From Streptomyces sp. NBC_01571 (GTDB lineage Bacteria > Actinomycetota > Actinomycetes > Streptomycetales > Streptomycetaceae): a DNA stretch of 64,000 nt. The translations under genes and the position numbers were made by a program. Shown piece after piece: positions 8,167 through 16,153 of this stretch. Numbering within the stretch: the first letter of the stretch is position 1; each line of letters opens with the position of its first letter. Location: contig NZ_JAPEPZ010000003.1 of NCBI RefSeq assembly GCF_026339875.1, positions 124,001-188,000 on the forward strand, given 5' to 3'. Below the pieces are notes generated by a model, which was not told the DNA's origin, searched no databases, and was given only the letters and a program-made list of their open reading frames with translations.

Positions 8167-8184
8167 CGTTGGCAATTGCCAACG
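8167..8184. promoter_or_regulatory. 18-bp perfect palindrome
   Basis: CGTTGGCAATTGCCAACG is a perfect palindrome about 90 bp upstream of the XRE/DUF5753 gene start and just before the transposase remnant. Size and symmetry suit a dimeric repressor site. Whether the neighbouring regulator binds it is unknown. Confidence 0.45.
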
Positions 8185-8229
8185 TCCAGCGGTGCGGGAG
8201 CCCTCCCTGCAAAGCGGAGTCGGCGCTCA

Positions 8230-9306
8230 CCACCACACCCTCGAACATGGCGCCGCCTTCCGGGAGTTCCGCCCGAGACGGAAGGGCTGGCCGCGGCCCA
8301 GGAAGCGATCGACGGCTGGGTGGACGCCTACAACCACCAGCGCCCGCACCAGGCCCTGAGCATGGCTACCCCGGTCAGTCTCTTCCGTCCCCATGCCGCC
8401 GTCCACGGCGGTGACCAGCACCCCGAACAGGTCGTTGCCGAACCGGAGTTGTCCATTGAGGTCGTCGAACCGCCGGTCCTGCCCCCGCAGGGCACCGCGA
8501 TCGAGTTCGACGTGCGGGTGCCGCCCAGCGGCGAGATCACCCTGGTCACGGGCAGACAGCGAGTCGGCATCCACCAGGCACTGGCCGGCCGGACGCTGAC
8601 GGTCTGGGCGAACCACCGCAGCGTCCACTTCCTCCTCGACGGGCACCTCGTCACCACGGTCCCGTCCCGGCTGCGGCCGGAGGACCTCGCCTACCTGACC
8701 ATGCGCTACGGCGCCCGTCCGGCCGGTCCCGAGCCCGCACCCGCCGCCCTGCCCAGAGCCCGCAGCGGCCCGGCCATCCTCGCCGCCGGTGAACCCGTTG
8801 AGGTCGACCGCAAGGTCCATCGCGACGGGATCGTCTGCCTGGCCGGCGGCCGCTACCAGGTCGGATTCGCCCTCGCCAGCCGCACGATCACCCTCCGCCT
8901 CGACGGACACCTCATGCACGCCATCGCCGACAACGCCCTTATGGGAACGTGGCCCTGCCCCGTTCCGGCCGACCGTCTGGGACAGATCGACGGGGCACGA
9001 ACGGCGACGTCCCCGCTGCCGCCTCCGCCCCTGCCTGCTGGTGCCATCCGGGCCCAGCGCAAGGTGCACGCGAGCGGCCGCTTCATGATCAACGGTCAGT
9101 TCATCAAGCTCGGCCCGCGGCATGCGGGAAAGATCGTCACCGTCGTCATCGAGGACACCCACTACCGGATCCTGCATGGGGAGGACGAACTCGCTGTCAG
9201 GCCCCGCAAGAGCCTCGGGCCGATCACCAGGCTCTACGTCAAAGGCATGGGCACCGAGAAGCGCCGTCAAGGATCTCCTGACGACAAACCGTCAAGGAAG
9301 TCCTGA
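8230..9306 (+). pseudogene. IS481-like transposase remnant with long beta-rich C-terminal region
   Basis: A frame ending at 9306 begins with the catalytic-core end of an IS481-type transposase (IDGWVDAYNHQRPHQALSM, then TPVSLFRP), followed by about 280 residues containing three repeats of a small beta module, each with a G-R-x-QVG/R-hh-x-h-A core (RQRVGIHQALAGRTLTVW; RYQVGFALASRTITLRLDGH; GQFIKLGPRHAGKIVTVVIE). Upstream the match continues in another frame (HHTLEHGAAFREFRPR), so a frameshift lies near 8285. The first two catalytic acidic residues are missing, leaving a 5'-truncated, inactive gene. Confidence 0.6.
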
Positions 9307-9310
9307 GACC

Positions 9311-9367
9311 TCACACCGACACGATGATGACAGCCAGGAGCACCGCCAGGTTGATCGTCAGCACCAT
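9311..9367 (-). CDS. Possible 18-residue hydrophobic microprotein
   Basis: ATG at 9367 is preceded by an excellent GGGGAGGGG ribosome-binding site and opens a short frame MVLTINLAVLLAVIIVSV then TGA. The peptide is almost entirely hydrophobic, so it would be a single membrane helix. It sits between the end of a transposase remnant and a 550-bp non-coding stretch. No family is recognised; chance is possible at this length, although the RBS, spacing and composition argue for translation. Confidence 0.3.
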   Translation of the reverse strand: MVLTINLAVLLAVIIVSV

Positions 9368-9916
9368 GAGAACCCCTCCCCGAACACACCTGGTTCAGAT
9401 GTAGCGGGCACGGGCAGCGAGAGGCACCTCGAAGATAGTCACGTGGCAACAAAATGCAGTAGTTCGGCTCGATTCGCGGGGTTGCGCGGCCGCTCGTTCT
9501 GCCTCTCAGGCAGCGGGCGGGGCGATGCACTTCCGTTGGGAGCGAAACCAGTCTCAGCAGGGCTAGTCGTCGTCGACGTCGCTGCCGATCGCTCATCTGG
9601 CCCGGTGCCAGGCAGCAAAAACCTCGCGCAACTGGTCCAAGAGGCGGCGCGACGTGTCTGCCCGCAACGGCTGTCGTTGAACGGGCACCGCACACGGGTC
9701 CCCTACAGCCCGTCTGCGGGGCGAGGGCCCGGGCTGTTCTCTGGCTTCGGGCCCTCAGCTCACCCCAGGCCGCGAGAGCCTGACGAAGCGTGGAGCCGGC
9801 GAGGACCATTCGGACACCGATCACGCGGAGCGGCGCACAGAGGCCGGATAAGCCGCTGCGCGCCGCCAAACAGAACTCACCCGGTGACCAGCTCCACGGT
9901 CACCCGGAACATGGAA
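9368..9916. other. Stretch without recognised gene
   Basis: No frame here shows convincing codon bias or a known motif. The right end holds the sequence just downstream of the lamin-tail-domain gene; a short inverted repeat GGTGACC/GGTCACC near 9890-9905 could assist its termination. Confidence 0.4.
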
Positions 9917-10951
9917 TCAGTGGTGACCCCCCTGGCCGCCCTGGTGCTGACCGCCCTGACCGCCTTGACCGGGCTGGCCCTGACCGGCCTGGCCGCCCTG
10001 GTGCTGACCGCCCTGACCAGCCTGACCCTGGCCGCCACTCTGACCGCCCTGACCAGCCTGACCGCCCTGGCCCTGGCCGCCACTCTGACCGCCCTGGCCA
10101 CCTTGCCCCTGGCCGCCCTGGCCACCTTGCCCCTGGCCGCCCTGGTGCTGACCGCCCTGACCAGCCTGACCGCCCTGACCCTGACCGTGGTGACCGTTCT
10201 GGCCCTGACCGCCCTGGCCACCTTGCCCCTGGCCGCCCTGGCCACCTTGCCCCTGGCCGCCCTGGTGCTGACCGCCCTGACCAGCCTGACCGCCCTGACC
10301 CTGACCGTGGTGACCGTTCTGGCCCTGACCGCCCTGGCCCTGACCGCCCTGACCGTGGTGACCGTTCTGGCCCTGGTGACCGCCGACCCGGGGAACCCCA
10401 CCGTGGCCACCGCGGTGCACTCCGCCGTGGTCACGGTGGTGACGGCCACCGAAGTCGTTCCAGCGCCAGCCGTCACGGTCACGGAAGTGACGGCCGCTCC
10501 AGGAAACCTCGTCGACGAACCGGCCGCGGTCGTTGCGCAGCGTGGCGGTGTCGGAGCGGTTGTCCCAGACGTAGTTGCGGCGGTCCTGGTACACGTCCCG
10601 GTAGGTGTCGCGGCCGATACCCGTGTGCACACGGACCGTTGCGCGGCCGCCGAGGCGGTAGTGGTCGAAGGTGTAGGTGTGGCCGTCCTCGTCGGACAGG
10701 GTCCAGTCGTCCAGGTTCACGCTGTGGCGGGAGGTGTTGGTGACGTCGATCCACTCCCGGTTCAGGGAGTAGTTGGAGCGGTCGTCGAAGCCCGGGGAGT
10801 CGTACTGCACGCCACTGATCACCACACCCGACCGGTACGCGGCGGCCTGATGAGGGGTGGACTGTGCGGAGGCCGGCAGCGCGGCCGCGCCGAGCGCGGC
10901 GCCAGCGGCCAGAGCGGCGGCGGCGACGCGGGAGATCGAACGAGAAGACAT
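9917..10951 (-). CDS. Secreted lamin-tail-domain (LTD) protein with long Gly/Gln/His repeat tail
   Basis: A 344-residue exported protein. Residues 1-35 form a signal peptide (SISRVAAAALAAGAALGAAA with AQS cleavage). Residues about 45-145 are an LTD beta-sandwich (REWIDVTNTSRHSVNLDDW, then TLSDEDGHTYTF). After a His/Gly/Arg linker the last about 150 residues are a low-complexity array of GQGGQ, GQNGHHGQ and QHQGGQ units. LTD domains occur in envelope-associated or extracellular nuclease/DNA-binding proteins; here the domain stands alone. RBS GGGGAG fixes the start at 10,951; a longer upstream frame lacks an RBS. The repeat tail is encoded by recent tandem duplications and could bind metal (His) or polymers. 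Confidence 0.78.
   Translation of the reverse strand: MSSRSISRVAAAALAAGAALGAAALPASAQSTPHQAAAYRSGVVISGVQYDSPGFDDRSNYSLNREWIDVTNTSRHSVNLDDWTLSDEDGHTYTFDHYRLGGRATVRVHTGIGRDTYRDVYQDRRNYVWDNRSDTATLRNDRGRFVDEVSWSGRHFRDRDGWRWNDFGGRHHRDHGGVHRGGHGGVPRVGGHQGQNGHHGQGGQGQGGQGQNGHHGQGQGGQAGQGGQHQGGQGQGGQGGQGQGGQGGQGQNGHHGQGQGGQAGQGGQHQGGQGQGGQGGQGQGGQGGQSGGQGQGGQAGQGGQSGGQGQAGQGGQHQGGQAGQGQPGQGGQGGQHQGGQGGHH
10085..10339. repeat. 120-bp perfect tandem duplication inside the LTD gene
   Basis: 10085-10204 and 10205-10324 are identical, and a third partial copy runs to 10339. Each unit adds 40 residues in frame to the Gly/Gln/His tail and is itself built from 9-18-bp subrepeats. Perfect identity means the expansion is recent and probably length-variable between strains. 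Confidence 0.9.
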
Positions 10952-11563
10952 GAACAGCGCTCCCCTTGAGGTGCAAGCCCACATCACGACCGACCTGAAT
11001 GGCCGGAGGCGGGCGGTGTGCGGATCCCGGCTGATGCCGAGGACCCACAGCTTGGCCGCCCACCCGACTCAGCGGGAGATACGCCGTTTCATGTTGCTGT
11101 ATACGGACATTTCCGTGACCCTCGCCTGCACCACCCAACGAACCCCCAGGCCGTAACCCCCGGTTCGCGGGCGAATGCACCCATCCTTTGATCATCACGC
11201 TGGAAGCGGTTTCCACCCGCCGCATACCTCACCGGATCGCCCACCCTCCTCCCGACAGAGCCACATCCGGCATGTAACACGCAAAAACTGATAAACAACG
11301 AACAATCAGCTGATAGCTCATCGTGTGTTCGCATTCACCTCACACCAGGCGCCTTCAGACAGCGAAGTGACCGCGGCCGTACCACCGGCGAGAAGCGCCT
11401 ACCGCCGTACCCGGCTCGCCGGGGAACACGCAGCAGGGCACGTCCTGCCCCGTGGTTCTGGGACAGGGTGCAGCGGGCAGGTGAACAGCCATGAGGGGCC
11501 GGCTTCCCCTGTCCGGCGCCCGGCAGTGCGGAGGAAGGTGCGGTGGGCTGGCGATGATCGGTG
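10952..11563. other. Long intergenic region between divergent LTD and HATPase genes
   Basis: About 600 bp upstream of both genes. I see no supported coding frame. An AT-richer patch at 11270-11335 could hold promoters. Nothing else is clear. Confidence 0.4.
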
Positions 11564-12241
11564 ATGGCTGAGCAACTCCTCGTGTCGATGGAGCCGGGTG
11601 AGGTGGGCCGGGCGCGACGGTGGGCCTGTGAGCAGGTGACAGGGTTCTCCTGGCCGACGCACTGGCGTCCAGATGACGCGGACGTTGCCCTGATGGTGTC
11701 GGAGCTGGTGTCCAACGCCCTGCAGCATGCGGGCGGCCAGGTGGGCCTGATGCTGGTGTTCGGCGCGCGCCGTCAGCGGATCATGGTCAGTGACAGCTCG
11801 CGTGAGCTGCCCGTGCGCCGGCCGCAGCCGGGAAGCGGATCTGGGCTGACGGTGGTGGACGGTCTGGCCGGGGCCTGGGGCATGGTCCCTTACCGCAGCG
11901 GCAAGCAGGTGTGGGCGGATCTCGCAGCAGCGGGTGCCACCCCGGCGCCCCTGCCCGCGGGACAGGAGCACGGCACGTCGGCCTCGAGGGGCACAGCGAT
12001 GCCGTCGGTCACTGTGACGCGGCGAGTGTGGCGGCCGCCGCCACCGCGACGAGGACGAACAGAACCGGGGCCATGGCAGCTCCGCGAGTGGCGGTGTCGC
12101 CGTAGTCGCCCCACTTCACGTGATAACCGATTGCTGCGAGGAGCAGGACGGCCATCCCGACGGCAGCGGCGATGCCCAGCGGCTGCCACCAGATACCCGC
12201 CACGAGCCCCGCGGCGGCAGCGATCTCGGCGAGGCCGATGA
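11564..12241 (+). CDS. HATPase_c_2 ATP-binding protein (RsbW/SpoIIAB-like), with read-through tail
   Basis: The first about 130 of 225 residues form a small GHKL ATPase of the anti-sigma/serine-kinase type common in Streptomyces: N-box MVSELVSNALQHAGGQVGL, G1 box MVSDSSRELP (Ser-Ser in place of the usual Asp-x-Gly) and G2 box GSGLTVVDGLAGAWG. Typical members end soon after, at about 140 residues. The remaining 85 residues are Arg/Pro-rich and lie antisense to the doxX-like gene, so the native stop has probably been lost. ATG at 11564; a GTG at 11561 is equally possible. Confidence 0.7.
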   Translation: MAEQLLVSMEPGEVGRARRWACEQVTGFSWPTHWRPDDADVALMVSELVSNALQHAGGQVGLMLVFGARRQRIMVSDSSRELPVRRPQPGSGSGLTVVDGLAGAWGMVPYRSGKQVWADLAAAGATPAPLPAGQEHGTSASRGTAMPSVTVTRRVWRPPPPRRGRTEPGPWQLREWRCRRSRPTSRDNRLLRGAGRPSRRQRRCPAAATRYPPRAPRRQRSRRGR

Positions 12242-12377
12242 GACGGACCTGCGCGGAACTGAGGCCCTTTGCGACGAGGCCGTCCGGGACGTCGCCCTTG
12301 AGCTGCGCCTTCGGAGCGCCCGCGGCGAGGCAGAGGAGAGCAAGGAGAACACTGAGGATTACAGCAGCGATGTACAC
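12009..12377 (-). CDS. DoxX-like membrane protein
   Basis: A 122-residue protein with four hydrophobic helices (AAVILSVLLALLCLAAGAPK; IGLAEIAAAAGLVAGIWW; GIAAAVGMAVLLLAAIGYH; APVLFVLVAVAAAATLA) and the KGLSSAQVRLIGLAE segment of the DoxX/SURF4-like family, linked to quinone or thiosulfate redox chemistry. GTG at 12377 is chosen because AAGGA lies 9-10 bases upstream; longer forms start in poor sequence. It overlaps the HATPase frame tail by 233 bp on the other strand, which supports the view that the tail is not native. Confidence 0.72.
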   Translation of the reverse strand: MYIAAVILSVLLALLCLAAGAPKAQLKGDVPDGLVAKGLSSAQVRLIGLAEIAAAAGLVAGIWWQPLGIAAAVGMAVLLLAAIGYHVKWGDYGDTATRGAAMAPVLFVLVAVAAAATLAASQ

Positions 12378-12597
12378 GAGGGTGGGTCCTTGGATGGAGA
12401 GGGATGAGTATGAGAGGCCGCACCTGTCCGTCCTCGCGGCTGCCACGGGACAGGAGTTGTGGGGGACGACCCCGCAATGCGCGCCGACGCCGTCGTACGG
12501 TGGCGGCCGGGGCCGCGCCGGATGTGGCCGCGTCGGCCCTGGTGAAGGTTCTGTCAGTGATCGTGGACCGACGAGCCACGATCCGCCCGACCATGTG

Positions 12598-12900
12598 TCA
12601 GCCGTAAGAGTGGACGCGCGCCGTGACGCCGATGTTGCGCAGGGCTGCCTCGAGTGCGCCGAGGTCCAGCCCCGCAAGATGATCCAGGAAGTCGCGGCAG
12701 ACTAGGCGAGGTTGCTCGGCCAGGCTTTCCGCAGCCGGCCGAGGCCCTCGTCGGTGAGGACGGCGTTCCAGCTGCGGGGGTCCTGCCGGGCCGCCGCGGC
12801 GTCGTCGAGCAGGCACGACTGGCGGACTCCCGCAGCGCTGTCCGCGCTGTCGGCCGGGAACCGCCGGTCGCGCCTGTGCAGCGTGTGCCCTGCCACGGCT
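12598..12900 (-). pseudogene. Broken MarR-family regulator (C-terminal remnant)
   Basis: Two frames on the minus strand together give a MarR tail: WNAVLTDEGLGRLRKAWPSN in one frame, stopping at 12702, and CRDFLDHLAGLDLGALEAAL in the next, ending at 12598. The same order occurs in the intact MarR gene at 13806 (ASLTDAGFTRLEEAWPSN then HFLDHLKDLDLKKLAAAL), so this is a decayed paralogue. The DNA-binding helices are not recoverable upstream of 12900. Confidence 0.65.
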
Positions 12901-12937
12901 TCAATGCCGTCGAGAGGCGGCCGCTGATGCGTGTACG

Positions 12938-13498
12938 TTATGCAGCGCGCAGCGGGGCGAGCGCCTCGCTCCAGGCCAGGACCTGGTCCAGCGTGGTGTG
13001 CAGGGCCTCGAGTTGGAAGTCGCCGGGCTTGAAGACGCTGAAGTTCTCGAAGTCGTGGAACAGCGAGAGTGAGACCTGCGAGCGCACGTCCGCCATCTGC
13101 AGCTCACCCGCGATCAGCCGCAGGTGTTCCACCGCGCGGGCGCCGCCGAGGCCGCCGTAGCCGACGAAGGCGACTGCCTTGTTGTTCCACTCCGCGTAGA
13201 GGTAGTCGATGGCGTTCTTCAGGGCGCCGGACGTCGAGTGGTTGTACTCGGGCGTCACCATGATGAAGCCGTCGAACGAGGCGATCTTGCTCGCCCACTC
13301 CTGCGTGTGCGGCTGGGAGTACTGGCCCAGCGACGGCGGAAGGGCCTCGTCGAGGTGCGGAAGCTTGTAGTCGAGGAGGTCGACCAGTTCAAACTCCGCG
13401 TCGGTCCGCTTCGAGGCGATGTCGTACACCCAGCGGGCGACGGCCTCGCCGTTGCGTCCGGGACGGGTGCTGCCGAGGATGATTCCGATCTTGGTCAA
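12938..13498 (-). CDS. NADPH-dependent FMN reductase
   Basis: A 186-residue flavodoxin-fold reductase. The FMN phosphate loop is GIILGSTRPGRNGEAVARWV; the second FMN motif is VTPEYNHSTSGALKNAIDYL; GYGGLGGARAVEHLR follows. Such enzymes reduce FMN or quinones with NAD(P)H. TTG at 13498 is preferred because GAGAGG sits 8 bases upstream and the protein then begins like other family members (TKIGIILGSTRPG); a TTG two codons earlier is possible. It diverges from marR, and a MarR-type palindrome lies between them. Confidence 0.85.
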   Translation of the reverse strand: MTKIGIILGSTRPGRNGEAVARWVYDIASKRTDAEFELVDLLDYKLPHLDEALPPSLGQYSQPHTQEWASKIASFDGFIMVTPEYNHSTSGALKNAIDYLYAEWNNKAVAFVGYGGLGGARAVEHLRLIAGELQMADVRSQVSLSLFHDFENFSVFKPGDFQLEALHTTLDQVLAWSEALAPLRAA

Positions 13499-13576
13499 CG
13501 TCAAAACCTCTCGTGAGGGTGGCCCCGTGGTCCGGTCGGGCGTGCATATAGCCCTGGCAACCGTGGGGGGATATAG

Positions 13577-13592
13577 TTGTTGCGACAAGCAA
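13577..13592. promoter_or_regulatory. Probable MarR operator in fmn reductase/marR divergent region
   Basis: TTGTTGCGACAAGCAA is a near-perfect 16-bp palindrome with TTG...CAA ends, in an AT-rich patch between the divergent reductase and marR genes. It closely resembles the palindrome at 14435-14450. Confidence 0.6.
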
Positions 13593-13805
13593 ATTATCAC
13601 AAGAGGTTGTTCCGTCAAGTAAGTGGACGCAGTCCATGGTGCGACGCTTCCGTCCACGGGCGGCGGAGTGGCTCCTCTCGGCTGCGGGTCATTCGAAGAG
13701 GCGAAAGACGTCACCGCCGCTACGAGAGAACGCAGCAGAGCCACGAAGCCGGGCCGTCCAGTCGGCCGAAGTATGTTCCACCGCACACACGCGAGGTATG
13801 CCCCC

Positions 13806-14273
13806 ATGACACCGAAGCCCACCCCGCCCGCAGAGGCACCGCAACCGCTCACTCCCGACGAGGAAGCCGTCGTCCGGGCCCTACCCTCCCTCCTCTACGC
13901 CTTGCCACGCGCCATCGACGCCGACATGGCGCGAGAGCAGGGACTGTCCAACACGGAGTATCTGACCCTGATGTACCTGTCGGAGGCACCCGGTCGGCAG
14001 CTGCGCATGCATGAACTTGCTCGCGCCCTCGAGATGTCGCTCAGCGGCACATCCCGGATCGTGCACCGGCTGGAGAGCGAGGGCTACATCGAGCGGACGC
14101 AGTGCGACAAGGACCGCCGCAGCTGGCACGCTTCCCTGACCGATGCCGGTTTCACCCGCCTGGAAGAGGCCTGGCCCAGCAATCTGGCCGCGGTACGCCG
14201 GCACTTCCTCGACCACCTGAAGGACTTGGACCTCAAAAAGCTCGCGGCCGCCTTGCAAAACGTCGCCACCTGA
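13806..14273 (+). CDS. MarR-family transcriptional regulator
   Basis: A 155-residue winged-helix regulator: dimerisation helix, LSNTEYLTLMYLSEAPGRQL, recognition region ARALEMSLSGTSRIVHRLES, wing YIERTQCDKDRRSWHASLTD, and C-terminal helix. The ATG at 13806 has GAGG ten bases upstream; the longer upstream frame lacks an RBS. Two similar 16-bp palindromes, one before each side of its neighbourhood, suggest it controls the divergent FMN reductase, itself, and the downstream flavin-monooxygenase operon. MarR proteins of this type respond to phenolics or oxidants; the ligand is unknown. Confidence 0.85.
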   Translation: MTPKPTPPAEAPQPLTPDEEAVVRALPSLLYALPRAIDADMAREQGLSNTEYLTLMYLSEAPGRQLRMHELARALEMSLSGTSRIVHRLESEGYIERTQCDKDRRSWHASLTDAGFTRLEEAWPSNLAAVRRHFLDHLKDLDLKKLAAALQNVAT

Positions 14274-14434
14274 GGCGCCGCCGCACGCGGCCACAGCGCG
14301 GTCGTGCCGGCACGCGGTAGCCCGGCGCACGCCCCTCGGCGCGGTCACCACCCCACGGTCGTGCGGAACGGCCGTCGAGTGTGACGCAAGGGACAGGTCC
14401 CAGGTACGTGCGGCGCCTCAGATTCCGATTATAT

Positions 14435-14450
14435 TTGCTGCGCGTAGCAA
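14435..14450. promoter_or_regulatory. Second MarR-type palindrome upstream of the LLM operon
   Basis: TTGCTGCGCGTAGCAA is palindromic except for one base pair. It lies in the AT-rich part of the 326-bp gap after marR, 150 bp before the next small gene. Shared TTGyTG-CG-CA-CAA layout with 13577-13592 makes a common regulator likely. Confidence 0.6.
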
Positions 14451-14599
14451 TTAAATTTGCTTTCCGCCGAGTGCGCGTCACCTCGCGGTGCTCCACCGAA
14501 CCGATCGACTCGGGCGAGCCCGCTCGTCGCACGCCACGCCGCGCAGCCGCGTTCCGGAGCAGCGAGTTGTCGCGCAACCGACCCTGGGGAAGGAAACAC

Positions 14600-14932
14600 A
14601 TGACTCTCACCATCACCGACGTGCGGACCGGCCTCTCCCTGCCTGGTAGCGCTGTTGACGAGACGGGCTCCGGGCGGCACCGCGGCTTGCGTGCCGATGA
14701 GGACGGCTGGGTACCTGAAGGCGACCACGGCCGTCACCGCAGGCTGAGCCGCACCGGCTGCGTGCTGTTGGCGGACGCTCCCCATGGCCCCGGCCACGAC
14801 GCCAACCGCCCGGCCGCCCGGGGCGAGAGCGCGAACCTCGGCTGGGAGCAGCGAGTCGCCGACGACCTGGCGGCTCTCGAGGCTCTGATAGCGCGAGAGA
14901 AGACCCTGCGCGACCGCGCGCAAGATCTCTGA
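14600..14932 (+). CDS. Hypothetical protein, 110 aa
   Basis: No family recognised. It begins MTLTITDVRTGLSLPG, is hydrophilic and His/Arg/Asp-rich in the middle, and ends with a helical segment (RVADDLAALEALIAREKTLR). The start is well supported by GGGGAAGGAAACAC before the ATG. Position between a MarR-type operator and the LLM monooxygenase gene (117 bp downstream) suggests it is the first gene of that operon. It may be a fusion or an eroded gene, since the two halves differ in character. Confidence 0.5.
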   Translation: MTLTITDVRTGLSLPGSAVDETGSGRHRGLRADEDGWVPEGDHGRHRRLSRTGCVLLADAPHGPGHDANRPAARGESANLGWEQRVADDLAALEALIAREKTLRDRAQDL

Positions 14933-15049
14933 CGAGCGGTCGGCGCAGCACGCTCAGCTGAACACTCCGCCCCGCCGCCCGCCGAAAGCCTCTTCGCCGG
15001 GGCGACAACAGCGGACTCCACCACCGACACAGCAAACAGGACGTACAGG

Positions 15050-16153
15050 ATGCACTTCGGAATCTTCAGCGTAGGAGACGTGGCAGTCGACCCGTCGTCG
15101 GGATACACGCCCACGGAACACGAACGGCTCAAGGCACTCGCGGAGTACGCGAAACTCGCCGAAGAAGTCGGTCTGGACGTCTTCGCCATCGGCGAGCACC
15201 ACAACCGCCCCTTCGTTCCGTCGTCGCCCACCACACTGCTCGGCTACATCGCAGCACGGACGGAAAAGATCCTCCTGTCCACGTCGACCACACTGATCAC
15301 CACCAACGACCCGGTCAAGATCGCCGAGGACTACGCGATGCTGCAGCATCTCGCGGACGGCCGGGTCGATTTGATGATGGGCCGGGGCAACACCGGACCG
15401 GTCTATCCCTGGTTCGGCAAGGACATCCGCGACGGCATAGCACTGGCCGTCGAGAACTACGCCCTGCTGCACCGGCTGTGGCGCGAGGACGTCGTCGACT
15501 GGGCCGGACGGTTCCGCACCCCGCTGCAGGGCTTCACCTCCACCCCGCGTCCACTGGACGGCATACCGCCGTTCGTCTGGCACGCTTCCATCCGCAGCCC
15601 GGAAATCGCAGAACAGGCCGCCTACTACGGCGACGGCTTCTTCCACAACAACCTCTTCTGGCCCAAGGAACACGTCCGGCAGCTGGTCGACCTCTACCGG
15701 AGCCGCTTCGAGCACTACGGACACGGCCGCGCCGACCAGGCCGTCGTCGGTCTGGCCGCGCACCTGTTCGTGCGGAAGAACTCGCAGGACGCCATACGCG
15801 AGTTCCGCCCCTACTTCGACGCCTCCTCCACCTATGGAAACGGTCCGTCCCTGGAGGACACCATGGCCCGCACCGCGATGGTGGTCGGAAGCCGGCAGGA
15901 GGTGATCGAGCGGGTACTGGCCTACCGCGAGCACGCGGGGGGCGACTACCAGCGCCAGCTGTTCAACGTGGACGGCATCGGCGTCCCGCGCAAGACCGTG
16001 CTCGAACAGATCGAGTTCCTGGGCGAGATCGTTCCCGTGCTGCGCAAGGAGTTCGCGGCGGGCCGCCCGCCCCACGTTCCGGACGCCCCCACGCACGCCT
16101 CTCTCATCGCGGCGCCGGAAGACTCCGTTCGAACCCAGGAAGGCTCGCGATGA
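15050..16153 (+). CDS. Luciferase-like (LLM) flavin-dependent monooxygenase, CE1758-type
   Basis: A 367-residue TIM-barrel monooxygenase of the bacterial-luciferase superfamily: MHFGIFSVGDVAVDPSSGYT, FAIGEHHNRPFVPSSP, DPVKIAEDYAMLQHLADGRV, RGNTGPVYPWFG and GVPRKTVLEQIEFLGE. These features and the gene order match the CE1758/CE1759 pair defined by TIGRFAMs (LLM enzyme plus partner FMN reductase). It would use FMNH2 from its partner to hydroxylate an unknown substrate. Its TGA overlaps the next ATG by four bases, giving translational coupling. RBS is weak; the ATG is set by family length. Confidence 0.85.
   Translation: MHFGIFSVGDVAVDPSSGYTPTEHERLKALAEYAKLAEEVGLDVFAIGEHHNRPFVPSSPTTLLGYIAARTEKILLSTSTTLITTNDPVKIAEDYAMLQHLADGRVDLMMGRGNTGPVYPWFGKDIRDGIALAVENYALLHRLWREDVVDWAGRFRTPLQGFTSTPRPLDGIPPFVWHASIRSPEIAEQAAYYGDGFFHNNLFWPKEHVRQLVDLYRSRFEHYGHGRADQAVVGLAAHLFVRKNSQDAIREFRPYFDASSTYGNGPSLEDTMARTAMVVGSRQEVIERVLAYREHAGGDYQRQLFNVDGIGVPRKTVLEQIEFLGEIVPVLRKEFAAGRPPHVPDAPTHASLIAAPEDSVRTQEGSR

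Noticed and set aside
10085..10339. Repeat array considered as CRISPR or iteron origin
   Set aside because: The units abut without spacers and keep the LTD reading frame, so it is coding tandem duplication.
9122..10969. 615-codon open frame on the plus strand across the LTD gene
   Set aside because: It is antisense to a gene with signal peptide, domain and RBS; the repeated Leu/Thr/Ala peptide mirrors the GC repeat and has no start signal.
12604..13160. Plus-strand frame over the FMN reductase
   Set aside because: Shadow of the reductase gene; no motif.
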